A model generated the notes under the pieces. That model was not told the origin of the DNA. It did no database searches and worked only from the letters and a program-made list of their open reading frames with translations. A program made the position numbers and the translations under genes. Shown piece after piece: positions 44,683-53,896 of a stretch of 64,000 nt of DNA; position 1 is the first letter of the stretch, and the number at the start of each line of letters is the position of its first letter. The stretch is from an uncultured Litoreibacter sp. (GTDB lineage: Bacteria; Pseudomonadota; Alphaproteobacteria; Rhodobacterales; Rhodobacteraceae). The DNA lies in contig CANMWQ010000003.1 in the NCBI GenBank assembly GCA_947501685.1, positions 186,001 through 250,000 on the forward strand, written 5' to 3'.

Positions 44683-44768
44683 GCCCTTGAATTGAGGCGC
44701 AAAAAAGGGTTTGTCCGCCTGACCGTGCATTGCTAGGCTCGGCTCAACTTTAGGACATTTCCAACGCT

Positions 44769-45599
44769 ATGCGCCACACGCTTCCACTTGCACCGCAGTT
44801 CTACGTGACTGCGCCCCAATCCTGTCCCTATCTTGAGGGTCGACGGGAGCGGAAGCTGTTCACAGCTTTGCAAGGCGAACATGCCACAACTTTGAACAAT
44901 GCCCTTTCGAAACAAGGGTTTCGTCGGTCGCAAAATGTGCTCTATCGTCCATCTTGTCCTGAATGCTCGGCCTGTCTGTCGGCCCGGATCCGGGTCGCGG
45001 ATTTCGAGTTCTCCAAATCCCAGCGCCGCATCCTGAAGCGCAACACGCATCTCGACCGCGTCGCCACCAGCCCCTGGGCTACCGAAGAGCAGTTCAATCT
45101 CTTCCGCCGCTATCTCGAATCGCGCCACGCCGATGGCGGCATGGCCGATATGGACATTTTCGAGTTCGCCGCCATGGTCGAAGAAACCCCGGTCAAAAGC
45201 CGCGTGGTGGAATATTGGGACCGCACCTCTTCGTTCGATGAGGACCTGATCGCGACCTGCCTGACGGATGTGCTCGATGACGGCTTGTCGATGGTCTATT
45301 CCTTCTACAACCCTGATATGTCACGCAATTCCTTGGGCACCTACATTGTGCTCGACCATGTGCGGATCGCTCAGGAGGCGGGGCTGCCTTACGTCTATCT
45401 GGGCTACTGGGTCCCCGGCTCGCCCAAGATGGGCTACAAGGCCGGGTTCTCTGCGTTGGAAGTCTTCCGGGGCGGCGAGTGGCATGACATTCAGGACGGC
45501 CACGACTATGCCGCCGAGACGCATCCGCTGGCCGTGGACCCGATTGCCGAACAGGTGGCACGCATCACCTTGCCCGATACGCGCGCGCCAAAAGACTAA
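44769..45599 (+). CDS. bpt: Aspartate/glutamate leucyl-tRNA-protein transferase
   Basis: 276 residues. Bpt/ATE family: N-terminal cysteine-rich part [21 protein letters not shown] and [17 protein letters not shown], then QRRILKRN, and the GNAT-like core with [20 protein letters not shown] and [20 protein letters not shown]. It adds leucine to N-terminal Asp or Glu, making an N-degron for ClpAP through ClpS. It is monocistronic and ends with a clear terminator shared with the TRAP operon. Confidence 0.94.
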   Translation: MRHTLPLAPQFYVTAPQSCPYLEGRRERKLFTALQGEHATTLNNALSKQGFRRSQNVLYRPSCPECSACLSARIRVADFEFSKSQRRILKRNTHLDRVATSPWATEEQFNLFRRYLESRHADGGMADMDIFEFAAMVEETPVKSRVVEYWDRTSSFDEDLIATCLTDVLDDGLSMVYSFYNPDMSRNSLGTYIVLDHVRIAQEAGLPYVYLGYWVPGSPKMGYKAGFSALEVFRGGEWHDIQDGHDYAAETHPLAVDPIAEQVARITLPDTRAPKD

Positions 45600-45621
45600 C
45601 CCCTCTTCTTGCAGAGCCATA

Positions 45622-45651
45622 AAAAGCGGCGCCCGCTTAGGCGCCGCTTTT
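45622..45651. terminator. Bidirectional intrinsic terminator between bpt and the TRAP operon
   Basis: AAAAGCGGCGCC (45622-45633), a 6-base loop, GGCGCCGCTTTT (45640-45651). A perfect 12-bp stem with A-run and T-run on either side, so it works for both convergent genes. Confidence 0.93.
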
Positions 45652-45676
45652 CTGTGTTGTCACCGATTGGCCGGGA

Positions 45677-48031
45677 TTAATTGCTCAGCAGGTTCGGGAT
45701 GATCGTGACCACGCTGGGGAAGAGTGCCAACAGCAGTAGCCCGAAGACCTGGATCAACACAAAGGGGATGATGCCGCGGTAGATATGGCCCGTGGTGACC
45801 TCCTTGGGGGCCACGCCGCGCAGATAAAACAGCGCAAAGCCAAAGGGCGGCGTGAGGAAGGAGGTTTGCAGGTTCACCGCGATCATGATCGTCACCCATT
45901 TCGGGTCCATCGTGCCGCCGTAAATGACGGGTCCGACGATGGGGATCACGATGTAGATGATCTCCAGAAAGTCGAGCACAAAGCCCAGTATGAAGAGCAC
46001 CAGCATCACGATGACGAAGACCTGAAACTCGCTGTCAAAGCTGCGCAGGAATTGCTGGATATAGTGCTCGCCGCCGAAGGAGATGACCACGAGGTTCAGC
46101 AATTGCGAGCCGATCAGGATGGTGAACACCATCGAAGTGACTTTCGCGGTCTCCCGCACCACCGGGCTGAGGACGCCGTTGGAAAACAGGACCCAGCAGC
46201 CAAAGAGGATGCCGAAGATGGCAAACAGGTAGGCGGCTTTGGCAACGATGAAGCCGATCAGATTCTCGAAGGTCACGACCTCGATATTGACGCGCAGGTC
46301 GAAATTGACGCCCACAAGGATCATGACCACCACGGCGAAGGTCGCCATCAAGATGATCTTGCCTGATTGCCCGGTGTCTTGCAGCTTGCGGTAGGCGGCC
46401 AATAGGATCGCGCCCCCTGCGCCGAGTGCGGCTGCGGGCGTCGGGTTGGTGATCCCGCCAAGGATCGAGCCCAGCACCGCGACGATTAGCACCAGCGGCG
46501 GGAAGACGACCTTGAGCAGCTCGTTCTTGCCCAGCGACACTGCCGCGTGTTTGACCCCGTAGCCGATCATCATCAGCGGCAGGATCAGCAGTAACACCGT
46601 GTTGCCCGGTGTCGTCACCGGGGTGATCAGCAAGATATCGATGAGAATTGCCAGCAAGATGCCGAGCGTGCCCACGATCAGTGGACGGCGATCCGCAGAG
46701 GGCGACACACCGCGCGCAATTGCGAAGATCAGCGCCATCAGAAGCAGGCCAATAGCGATGCCAGTGCCCACGGGTGCGGCGTTCTCGATCTTGTCCATAA
46801 CAGCTTGGGTCAGCTCTTCTTCGGTCAGCTTGACCGAGGCCGCGATGCCGCCCGCGTCGTCAATGGCGGCTTGCTCGGCCAGAGCGGTTTCCCACGCCTC
46901 GATGCCGTGCAGATCAATCATCGCCTCCTGGCAGCTCTCGCTGACATTGGTGCGCAGCGACGCGGTTTGCCCGGCATCGGAGAAGCTGTCCACGTTGACG
47001 TTTTGGCTGCCGAAGATGCCGACATTGAGCAACAGAATGAAGCCGACGATCAGGCCGACAGGGGCAAAGAGGAACCATGTCAGGGCTTCGTTCTTGGTGA
47101 TCGGCTCGCTGTTCGAAGTGCCCAGCTCGACCGCTGGGGCCTTGGAGGGGTTAAACAACGCGTAGCCAAACGCATAGAGCGCGTAGAGCACGGCGAGCAG
47201 AATGCCGGGCAAAAGTGCCGCCTGAAACAGCGTGCCCACGGAGACCACGGCAGGCTCGCCCAGATAGGTCAGCGCATCCGAGCAGCCAACCTCTTGGGCA
47301 CGGGACTCCTGCGCGGCGGAATAGAGATCGCCTGCCAGTGTGCCCAAGAGCACGATGACAATGGAGGGCGGGATAATTTGCCCCAACGTGCCCGAGGCCG
47401 CGATGACGCCGGTGGCCAGTTCAGGCGAGTAGTTGTTGCGCAACATGGTGGGCAGCGACAGCAGGCCCATGGTCACCACGGTCGCACCCACGATGCCGGT
47501 GGAGGCCGCGAGGAATGCGCCCACAACAACAACGGAAACGGCCAGACCGCCGGGTAGTGGGCCGAAGACGCGCGCCATCGTGGTCAGCAGGTCATTGGCG
47601 ATTTTGGAGCGCTCCAGCGTGATGCCCATGAGCACGAACATCAGCACAGCCAGCAGGGTTTCGATGGAGGCGCCGGCCAGCACCCGCTCGTTCATCCGGT
47701 TCACAATGAAGGAGACGTTGCGGTCCAGCGCGGTCTCCCAGCCTTGCAGGAAGACGGGTTGCTCTATGCGCGGCAGGTCGGGGTATCGGAAAACGGATAT
47801 CGTCTCCTGTTTGACCCCTTCGGCCAAGACGGCCGCATATTCGGCGGTGTTGGGGTCAATCGCTTGGTGGATCAAGAGCCCCGCGCTATCGAGCGCCGCA
47901 ATGATCCCGAAGGAGATCACCGCAGAGCCGCCGATGGCGAAGGCCACCGGGAACCCAGACAGGATCCCTGCGAACAGACACATGAAAACAATGATCAGGC
48001 CAACTTCTACGCCATCTAATCCGAAAATCAT
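45677..48031 (-). CDS. TRAP transporter large permease (DctM family), long form
   Basis: 784 residues against about 430 for typical DctM. The start VGLIIVFMCLFAGILSGFPVAFAIGGSAV and later blocks VVVGAFLAASTGIVGATVVTMGLLSLPTML and GTLGQIIPPSIVIVLLG are classic DctM. Extra material is an about 80-residue soluble loop near 45-125 and, around residues 310-560, several added helices with a soluble loop near 347-420 containing one cysteine. The normal C-terminal half resumes at FVLDFLEIIYIVIPIVGPV and FLTPPFGFALFYLRGVAP. Such long forms accompany TakP-like binding proteins. Starts 12 bases after dctQ. Confidence 0.92.
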   Translation of the reverse strand: MIFGLDGVEVGLIIVFMCLFAGILSGFPVAFAIGGSAVISFGIIAALDSAGLLIHQAIDPNTAEYAAVLAEGVKQETISVFRYPDLPRIEQPVFLQGWETALDRNVSFIVNRMNERVLAGASIETLLAVLMFVLMGITLERSKIANDLLTTMARVFGPLPGGLAVSVVVVGAFLAASTGIVGATVVTMGLLSLPTMLRNNYSPELATGVIAASGTLGQIIPPSIVIVLLGTLAGDLYSAAQESRAQEVGCSDALTYLGEPAVVSVGTLFQAALLPGILLAVLYALYAFGYALFNPSKAPAVELGTSNSEPITKNEALTWFLFAPVGLIVGFILLLNVGIFGSQNVNVDSFSDAGQTASLRTNVSESCQEAMIDLHGIEAWETALAEQAAIDDAGGIAASVKLTEEELTQAVMDKIENAAPVGTGIAIGLLLMALIFAIARGVSPSADRRPLIVGTLGILLAILIDILLITPVTTPGNTVLLLILPLMMIGYGVKHAAVSLGKNELLKVVFPPLVLIVAVLGSILGGITNPTPAAALGAGGAILLAAYRKLQDTGQSGKIILMATFAVVVMILVGVNFDLRVNIEVVTFENLIGFIVAKAAYLFAIFGILFGCWVLFSNGVLSPVVRETAKVTSMVFTILIGSQLLNLVVISFGGEHYIQQFLRSFDSEFQVFVIVMLVLFILGFVLDFLEIIYIVIPIVGPVIYGGTMDPKWVTIMIAVNLQTSFLTPPFGFALFYLRGVAPKEVTTGHIYRGIIPFVLIQVFGLLLLALFPSVVTIIPNLLSN

Positions 48032-48043
48032 CTGTCCCGCCCC

Positions 48044-48970
48044 TTAGTGAATTTCTGCAGCCGCTTCGGCGATCTCGTCGCCCAGCTTGTCTTTGTCGAG
48101 ATATTTGCCTTCGGCCTCAGGGCCGCCCTTCCACTCCAGATAGGAGCGGTAGAAGAAGGCGATGGATTGCAGGAACACCATGCCTGCGAAGATCACCAAA
48201 AGGACCTTGAACAGAAAATAGCCGTTGAACCCGTTGGGCGAGAAGCTGATCGTCTCGACATTCCAGCGCACGGCGCGGGCCTTGGTCAGCAGGCGCTCCA
48301 GCGCGTCGGAGGCGGAGGGTTTGGGCGTCACCAGATGACGCCATAGGAAGTACCAGCCATACATCCATGTCAGGATGGCGGCGGGCATCATGAAGATCAC
48401 CGCGCCGATCATGTCCATCATGCGTTTGGTGCGGTAGCTCACCGCCGAATAAATCAGGTCAACGCGCACATGACCGCCCTGCACGAAGGTGTAGGTGCAG
48501 CACAGGCAGACGACCAGAGCGTTGTAGAATTTCAGCTCTTCGGCCCACCAGCTGATATCCTTGCTGAAGGACATGCCGAACCCCATGGAGATCTCGGCCC
48601 TTGCGAAGATGCGTTGAATGAAAATGATGATGATCTGTTGCAGCACCATCAACAGACCAGCCCATGCAAAAAAGCGGCCGATGCTGTTGGCAAAACCTTC
48701 GAGGATTTGCACGACACCCCACATCACGCGGTTCTTGAACAGCCCGATGGCCGTCAACACCAGCACGAAGGTCAGGATGACAAAGAAGAACTCGACCGAG
48801 CCACCGTAATAGATGAAGCGCATAAGCGCTTCTTTTTGCTCGGTTTCCGGAATGGATTGATTGATATGCGGGACCCAGGACAGCCAGAGATCCGGGTTAA
48901 AGACGGCGTAGAAGAAGTTCTTAAACGCAAGCGCGATGTTGGAAAAGAACCAGACAAAGGCGTCCAGCAT
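48044..48970 (-). CDS. TRAP transporter small permease (DctQ family), long form
   Basis: 308 residues against about 170 usual. The DctQ core with four helices is seen in ISWWAEELKFYNALVVCLCCTYTFVQGGHVRVDLIYSAVSYRTKRMMDMIG (read in parts), ILTWMYGWYFLW and FLFKVLLVIFAGMVFLQSIAFFYRS. An extra N-terminal part has a first helix and a second (FFFVILTFVLVLTAIGLF). C-terminal tail is acidic. It helps couple the binding protein to DctM. 131 bases after dctP on the same strand. Confidence 0.9.
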   Translation of the reverse strand: MLDAFVWFFSNIALAFKNFFYAVFNPDLWLSWVPHINQSIPETEQKEALMRFIYYGGSVEFFFVILTFVLVLTAIGLFKNRVMWGVVQILEGFANSIGRFFAWAGLLMVLQQIIIIFIQRIFARAEISMGFGMSFSKDISWWAEELKFYNALVVCLCCTYTFVQGGHVRVDLIYSAVSYRTKRMMDMIGAVIFMMPAAILTWMYGWYFLWRHLVTPKPSASDALERLLTKARAVRWNVETISFSPNGFNGYFLFKVLLVIFAGMVFLQSIAFFYRSYLEWKGGPEAEGKYLDKDKLGDEIAEAAAEIH

Positions 48971-49101
48971 GGTCGTACCCCCCGATATCAGGCCTGCGCA
49001 GGTCTATGGCGCACTGCCCCTCCCGATTTCCGCGACAGCCTCGCCGCGAAGGCCGAGGCCGCATCCCTGCGGCCCCGACAAGTTCATATGTTCAAAGGCG
49101 A

Positions 49102-50184
49102 TTAGCCTGCGATGCGGTCACGCTGGCTGCGGTATGCGCCTTCGGATTGTACAATCCAGCCGGAGGACGCGGCCTGAGAGGCCTCGTAGCTTGCGCGGAT
49201 ACGGTCATAGAGATCGTCGCCCGCATACTGGTCCTTGACCTCGAGCGCTGCGGCGCCCATGGCGTCCCAAACGCTGTCAGGGAATTCCAGAACCTTAACA
49301 CCACCCGATTGCAGACGCTGCAGCGCCGCACCGTTGTTGTTGAGGAACTGAGCAAGGCTCCACTGGTGCGTGTTGCCCGATGCCACTTCGATGATCTTCT
49401 GCTGAGCTGGTGTCAGCTCATTGAAGACGTCGAGGTTCGTGGCCAAAGACAGGGCTGCGCCCGGCTCGTGCATACCTGCGGTGTAGTAGAACTTGGTGAT
49501 TTCCTGGAAACCAGCCTTCTCGTCCGCCCATGGGCCGATCCACTCGGTGCCGTCGATGGCACCAGAGGCCAGCGCTTGGTACACTTCGGCACCTGGCAGG
49601 TTCTGCACGGATGCGCCCAGCTTGCCGAGCACCTCGCCGCCCAGACCGGGCATGCGGAATTTCAGACCGTTGAAGTCTTCCGGACCGGTGATTTCCTTGC
49701 GGAACCAACCACCAGCTTGCGCACCGGTGTTACCGGCGAGGAAGGATTTCAGGCCGAAGATTTCACCCAGCTCGTCATGGAATGCGTTACCGCCACCATG
49801 CTCGTACCAGTTGACGATTTCCTGAGCGGTCATGCCAAACGGAACAGATGTGAAAAAGGCGTAGCCCGGATGCTGACCCACAAAGTAGTAGTCAGCCGCG
49901 TGATACATGTCGGCCTGACCAGCGGTCACGGCGTCAAACACTTCAAACGCGCCAACCAGCTCGCCTGCGGCTTTGACTTCAACAGTCAGCGAGCCGTCAG
50001 ACATGGCGTTGATGTCGTCTGCAACTTTCTGAGCCGCGTCAAAAACGCCAGCGAGGCCACGGCCCCAAGTTGTTACCATCGTCAGCGTACGGTGACCCGC
50101 AGCGTAGGCCGGTGCGGCCAATGTTGAGGCAGCCGCGGCGGTCCCGCCAACTGCAGAAGTTCTTAGAAAAGAACGACGATCCAT
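49102..50184 (-). CDS. TRAP transporter substrate-binding protein, TakP-like
   Basis: 360 residues from ATG 50184, which has GGAGGAG before it. N-terminus MDRRSFLRTSAVGG is a twin-arginine signal with the cleavage site after APAYAAG. The mature part follows the TakP subgroup: AGELVGAFEVFDAVTAGQADM, GNTGAQAGGWFRKEITGPEDFNGLKFRMPG, the substrate-binding arginine region, and YQALASGAIDGTEWIGPWADEKAGF. TakP of Rhodobacter sphaeroides binds 2-oxoacids with sodium; a 2-oxoacid or similar carboxylate is likely here but the exact one is not known. First gene of the operon. Confidence 0.92.
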   Translation of the reverse strand: MDRRSFLRTSAVGGTAAAASTLAAPAYAAGHRTLTMVTTWGRGLAGVFDAAQKVADDINAMSDGSLTVEVKAAGELVGAFEVFDAVTAGQADMYHAADYYFVGQHPGYAFFTSVPFGMTAQEIVNWYEHGGGNAFHDELGEIFGLKSFLAGNTGAQAGGWFRKEITGPEDFNGLKFRMPGLGGEVLGKLGASVQNLPGAEVYQALASGAIDGTEWIGPWADEKAGFQEITKFYYTAGMHEPGAALSLATNLDVFNELTPAQQKIIEVASGNTHQWSLAQFLNNNGAALQRLQSGGVKVLEFPDSVWDAMGAAALEVKDQYAGDDLYDRIRASYEASQAASSGWIVQSEGAYRSQRDRIAG

Positions 50185-50297
50185 AGGTGTCTCCTCCCAA
50201 ATTATCATCTCTCAGAACTAGCACTCTTGAATGCGCGCACTGTAAGATGGATCGTTTCTAGTGGCGCGACCTTATAGCTGGTCTGGTTTGGATGCTA

Positions 50298-50313
50298 TAC
50301 CCATTGGCGGGTA
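50298..50313. promoter_or_regulatory. NarL-type 7-2-7 inverted heptamer
   Basis: TACCCAT-TG-GCGGGTA matches the NarL/NarP 7-2-7 consensus (TACYYMT-NN-AKRRGTA) at 12 of 14 fixed positions. It lies in the 275-base gap between dctP (-) and the sensor kinase gene (+), 114 bases before the dctP start. The response regulator at 51890 belongs to the NarL/FixJ class, so this is its likely binding site. A weaker half-site, TACCCGG, is at 50405-50411. Confidence 0.55.
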
Positions 50314-50459
50314 GATCCTGTTCTGTCGTTGAAATTTGATCTGGATCAATCGGATGGCGCCCCGGTCAATGCGGCACTCACCCGTGGTTTTCCTGTAGAG
50401 CCGCTACCCGGTTGCGGTGATTGACGCGTTGCAGCACTTGGCCCAAAGTTACACCGCTT

Positions 50460-51893
50460 ATGCGCCGTTTGCTAAATTTGATCCGCGCACGTCTCGCGCT
50501 GACTTACGGACAGAAGGTCTTCCTTCTGGCGACCGTTCCGCTTGTGGTGGCCATTGCTGCGATCTCGCTCGTTGTTGCCAATCAGTCGCGGCAATTGGCA
50601 GAGACCGAAATTCGCGAGCTGGAAACCCAGCTGATCGAGGCCAAGAAGGCAGAGTTGAAGAATTACCTGAGCCTCGCACGCACCGCGATCGGGTCGATCT
50701 ACGGCAACGCCCTGCCCGATGACGAGGCCGCCAAGCTGGAGGTGACGCAGATCCTATCGGCGATGATTTACGGCCAAGACGGCTATTTCTTCGTGTTTGA
50801 TTATGAGGGCAATAACCTCGTCAGCCCGCGCCAAACCGGGCTGATCGGCCAGAACTGGTCTGGACTGACTGACCGCAACGGCGTGCCCATTACCGACAGG
50901 ATTGTCGAGGCCGCAAGGGTTGGCGGGTATCATACGTTCGATTGGACCAAGCCTTCTACTGGAGAGACAGCCCGAATGGTCACCTACCAGATCGGCCTGC
51001 AGGACTGGAAATGGGCGCTGGGCACGGGCATTTTCATCGATGACGTCGTCACCACCGTCGCCGCCGCCCGCGCCAACACGGAGGCACGGATCCGCCAGAC
51101 CTTCCAGCAAATCGCGATTATCACCATAGCCGCCCTTTTGGCGGTGTTTGTCACCGGGTTGCTTTTGAACCTGCGCGAACGGCGCTTGGCGGATGGCAAA
51201 TTGAAGGCGCTGACAGAGCGAATTATCGACACGCAAGAGGAAGAACGTGGCAGGGTCGCCCGTGAACTACATGATTCCATTAGCCAAATCCTGATCGGTG
51301 TGCGCTACGCGGTTGAGCTGGCAAAACGCCAGGTTTCGACCAAAGACACGCGTGCGACGCAGAGCCTCGATAAGGGCATAGAAGGCCTGACTGATGCGAT
51401 CCATGAAGTGCGCCGGATATCGGCCGATTTGCGGCCCGGCGTGCTGGATGATCTAGGCCTTGGCCCTGCCCTAAAATCCTTGATCGAGGATTTCAAAGCC
51501 CGGACCGGGCTGGAGACGGAGTTTACGACCGTCGTGTTCCGCAACCGGCTGGATCAGGACGCCAAAACCGCGCTCTACCGCATCGCGCAGGAAGCGCTGA
51601 CCAATGTGGAGCGGCATGCGGATGCCACCAAGGTGTCGCTTGATGTGTTTGGCCACCGTCGCGGGGCCACGTTGCGGATCAAGGATAATGGCGGCGGGAT
51701 GGACAGCACCAAGCGCGAAGGCGGGCTGGGGCTGCGCAACATGCATGAGCGGATCGACCAGCTGAACGGCACGTTGCGGGTGATGAGCACCTCGGCGGGC
51801 ACCACTATTGAGGCCTCCGTGCCGCTGAGCCACCTGCTGCCCCCAAAGGCGAAAGACACTGTGGCCCCAAGTGAAGACAGGAAGATCGCATGA
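50460..51893 (+). CDS. Membrane sensor histidine kinase with single Cache domain (NarX/DegS type)
   Basis: 477 residues from ATG 50460. Helix 1 (VFLLATVPLVVAIAAISLVVAN), a periplasmic region of about 170 residues with a single Cache_2-type domain (YGQDGYFFVFDYEGNNLVSP, GGYHTFDWTKPSTGE, MVTYQIGLQDWKWALGTGIF), helix 2 (IAIITIAALLAVFVTGLLLNL), then HisKA_3 with the phospho-His in GRVARELHDSISQILIGVRYAVE, and HATPase (AQEALTNVERHADA, GLGLRNMHERI). Cache_2 domains bind small carboxylates such as pyruvate. Divergent from the TRAP operon, so it probably senses the same solute. TTG 50421 is a less likely start. Confidence 0.92.
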   Translation: MRRLLNLIRARLALTYGQKVFLLATVPLVVAIAAISLVVANQSRQLAETEIRELETQLIEAKKAELKNYLSLARTAIGSIYGNALPDDEAAKLEVTQILSAMIYGQDGYFFVFDYEGNNLVSPRQTGLIGQNWSGLTDRNGVPITDRIVEAARVGGYHTFDWTKPSTGETARMVTYQIGLQDWKWALGTGIFIDDVVTTVAAARANTEARIRQTFQQIAIITIAALLAVFVTGLLLNLRERRLADGKLKALTERIIDTQEEERGRVARELHDSISQILIGVRYAVELAKRQVSTKDTRATQSLDKGIEGLTDAIHEVRRISADLRPGVLDDLGLGPALKSLIEDFKARTGLETEFTTVVFRNRLDQDAKTALYRIAQEALTNVERHADATKVSLDVFGHRRGATLRIKDNGGGMDSTKREGGLGLRNMHERIDQLNGTLRVMSTSAGTTIEASVPLSHLLPPKAKDTVAPSEDRKIA

Positions 51894-52525
51894 CCCCGAC
51901 ACGCGTTTTGATTGTGGATGACCACCCTATGGTGGCTGACGGCATCCGGGCCATTCTTGAAAGCTACCGCGATCTTGAGGTGGTGGCGACATTGTCCAAC
52001 GGGCAGGAGGTGATTGATCAGGTCGATGCGCTGCGGCCCGATGTGATCTTGATGGATCTCAACATGCCGCAGCTTGGCGGGCTCTCAGCGACGGAGATTT
52101 TGCTGGAACGCAACGCAGAGCAGCGGATTGTCGTCCTGTCGATGCATGACGCGCCTGAATATGTCTCCACTGCGATGCGCCACGGGGCGCGGGGCTACAT
52201 CCTGAAAGACGTGCCCACGGAAGAGATCTATACCGCGATCCAGACTGTCATGGCAGGCGACACCTATCTGTGCACCGGCGCCACGGGCGCGCTGACGCCT
52301 GACACCGCGCAGGACATACTGACGGCGCGTGAGCAAACCATCTTATTGCAACTGGCCCAAGGCAAGGCCAATAAGGAGGTTGCGCGCGAGCTGGAGATCT
52401 CCGTGCATACGGTCGAGACCCATCGCAAAAATATCAAGCGCAAGCTCGGCATTAACTCCACCGCAGGGCTGACCCGCTACGCATTGGAGCATGGCGTCCT
52501 GCAAGGCACTGGCGCGGAGTTCTAG
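51890..52525 (+). CDS. NarL/FixJ-family response regulator
   Basis: 211 residues. Receiver domain with acidic pocket DDHPMVADGIRAIL and phospho-Asp in DVILMDLNMPQLGGL near 54, then a LuxR-type helix-turn-helix (LTAREQTILLQLAQGKANKEVARELEISVHTVETHRKNIKRKLG, read in parts). Its ATG overlaps the kinase stop by 4 bases, so it is the cognate partner. Likely target is the inverted heptamer at 50298-50313 and hence the TRAP genes. Confidence 0.95.
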   Translation: MTPTRVLIVDDHPMVADGIRAILESYRDLEVVATLSNGQEVIDQVDALRPDVILMDLNMPQLGGLSATEILLERNAEQRIVVLSMHDAPEYVSTAMRHGARGYILKDVPTEEIYTAIQTVMAGDTYLCTGATGALTPDTAQDILTAREQTILLQLAQGKANKEVARELEISVHTVETHRKNIKRKLGINSTAGLTRYALEHGVLQGTGAEF

Positions 52526-52612
52526 CGTTCAACTTTCAGCGAGGTCCTTGCCGCAACGCGCAGGATCGCGTTTCGTGACATTCACAGGTTTTGACTCTTA
52601 CAAGGCGGCAGG

Positions 52613-53518
52613 ATGTTTCGTTTTTCTCTTAGCGGTGTGCGCGGATTGATCAGTGCGCTTACGATCTCGATCTTATCGGCAAGCACCGCTGCCCATGCGG
52701 AGGGTTTCACCTCCCCCGATATTCTGGTGCTGGGCGACAGCCAGATCTCCTTTGGGGCTGGTCCGGCCTTTGTCGAGTTTTTCACCGATATCAAAGCCCA
52801 TTGCTCGCCTGACCCGATCCAGAAACAACAGCTGAGCTCGCTGGGCGAGATGAAAGTCAGTGTAATCGGTGTGCGCTCGACCTCGCTGCATTCCTGGACG
52901 GCCCGCAGCGGGCGCGCCAAGGGGCGGGTGTGCGACGTGGACCCGAAATGGAAGGTCAATGCGGGCTCTTACGGCTATGTCAATCAGACGGCCAACCAAT
53001 ATGTGCAGATCGGGCGCGGCAAGAACTACCAGTTTTGCGCTGCCGGAAAATCCCCCTTTGAAGAGATGTTCCGCGAGGACTACTACAACCCGAGTTTGCT
53101 GCTGATGTCCTTTCTGGGCAACTCCGCGAAACGTTGGGCCAATGACCCGGAGCTTGCCGTCAAAGACGTCGAGAGGATGCATGCGCATTTGCCAGCAGAT
53201 ATTCCGTGCATCTTCATGACCACGGCGCCGGCCTATAAGAAGTCCATCACCGATTTGCGCCGCAAAGCGCAAAGGAACCTTGAGGCGGCGTTTGAGAAGA
53301 CGGGCAGCCATTGCAGCTTTGTGCCGGGCGTTACACCTCAGACCGTGGCCGCCAATCAGGGCAACAAAACCTATTTCCGCTTGAACAAACGCGGCATGGT
53401 GAAAGACCCGTTCCACCCCAACAAGGCGGCGGCGAAGAACTTCTTTGCCCTCGAGATGGGCGGGATCTGCAAAGCGATCTTCGATCAGATCGGCTTGCGG
53501 CAGGCGTCAGTAAACTAG
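52613..53518 (+). CDS. Exported SGNH/GDSL hydrolase-like protein
   Basis: 301 residues with a signal peptide (GLISALTISILSASTAAHA, cleavage near residue 29). Block I reads LVLGDSQISFGAG with the nucleophile serine in GDSQ; the C-terminal block V is KDPFHPNKAA with aspartate and histidine. A middle segment holds YYNPSLLLMSFLGNSAK, a possible block III asparagine region (FLGNS). These make an SGNH-fold esterase or acyltransferase plausible. There are five cysteines. It stands alone 87 bases after the response regulator. The substrate could be a cell-wall or polysaccharide acetyl ester, which is guesswork. Confidence 0.6.
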   Translation: MFRFSLSGVRGLISALTISILSASTAAHAEGFTSPDILVLGDSQISFGAGPAFVEFFTDIKAHCSPDPIQKQQLSSLGEMKVSVIGVRSTSLHSWTARSGRAKGRVCDVDPKWKVNAGSYGYVNQTANQYVQIGRGKNYQFCAAGKSPFEEMFREDYYNPSLLLMSFLGNSAKRWANDPELAVKDVERMHAHLPADIPCIFMTTAPAYKKSITDLRRKAQRNLEAAFEKTGSHCSFVPGVTPQTVAANQGNKTYFRLNKRGMVKDPFHPNKAAAKNFFALEMGGICKAIFDQIGLRQASVN

Positions 53519-53527
53519 ACCCGTCGC

Positions 53528-53896
53528 TCAGCTGGACGACAGCTTCCACTTGTCCGGCTCTATCGGCACGTAGGCCTCGATGGCGGCGGTGGCGATGACA
53601 TGGGTCTGATCGTTGTCGGGGTCGTGCACGTTCAGCCCGCCCAGAACGCCCGTGACCTCCGCCCTGCCCCGTGGCAGCTCTGCGGTCAGCGCGGCGATGT
53701 CCAGCTTGTCCGGCTCCTGCACCCCGATGGTGACCTGCACGCGCATCTCTTCATGCGGAATACCAAGGCTTTTGAACATGACGATGGAGGAATGATGCAG
53801 CGCGTCCTGTATCGCGCGCTTGGCGGCTTTGGTGTAATCCAGACCGTAGAGATCATTGCCACTGCCCATTTCGAGGATCAGACGTTGCTCGCTCAT
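53528..53896 (-). CDS. Lin0512 family protein, second copy
   Basis: 122 residues (MSEQRLILEMGSGNDLYGLDY). Lin0512 features: an N-terminal strand RLILEMGSGNDLYG, DYTKAAKRAIQDALHHSSIVMFKSLGIPHEEMRVQVTIGVQEPDKLD (read in parts) and a C-terminal strand DQTHVIATAAIEAYV. The family is small and of unknown function, predicted to be alpha/beta and cytoplasmic. It overlaps the stop of its paralogue (ATGA), so the two are co-translated and may form a heterodimer. Confidence 0.85.
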   Translation of the reverse strand: MSEQRLILEMGSGNDLYGLDYTKAAKRAIQDALHHSSIVMFKSLGIPHEEMRVQVTIGVQEPDKLDIAALTAELPRGRAEVTGVLGGLNVHDPDNDQTHVIATAAIEAYVPIEPDKWKLSSS

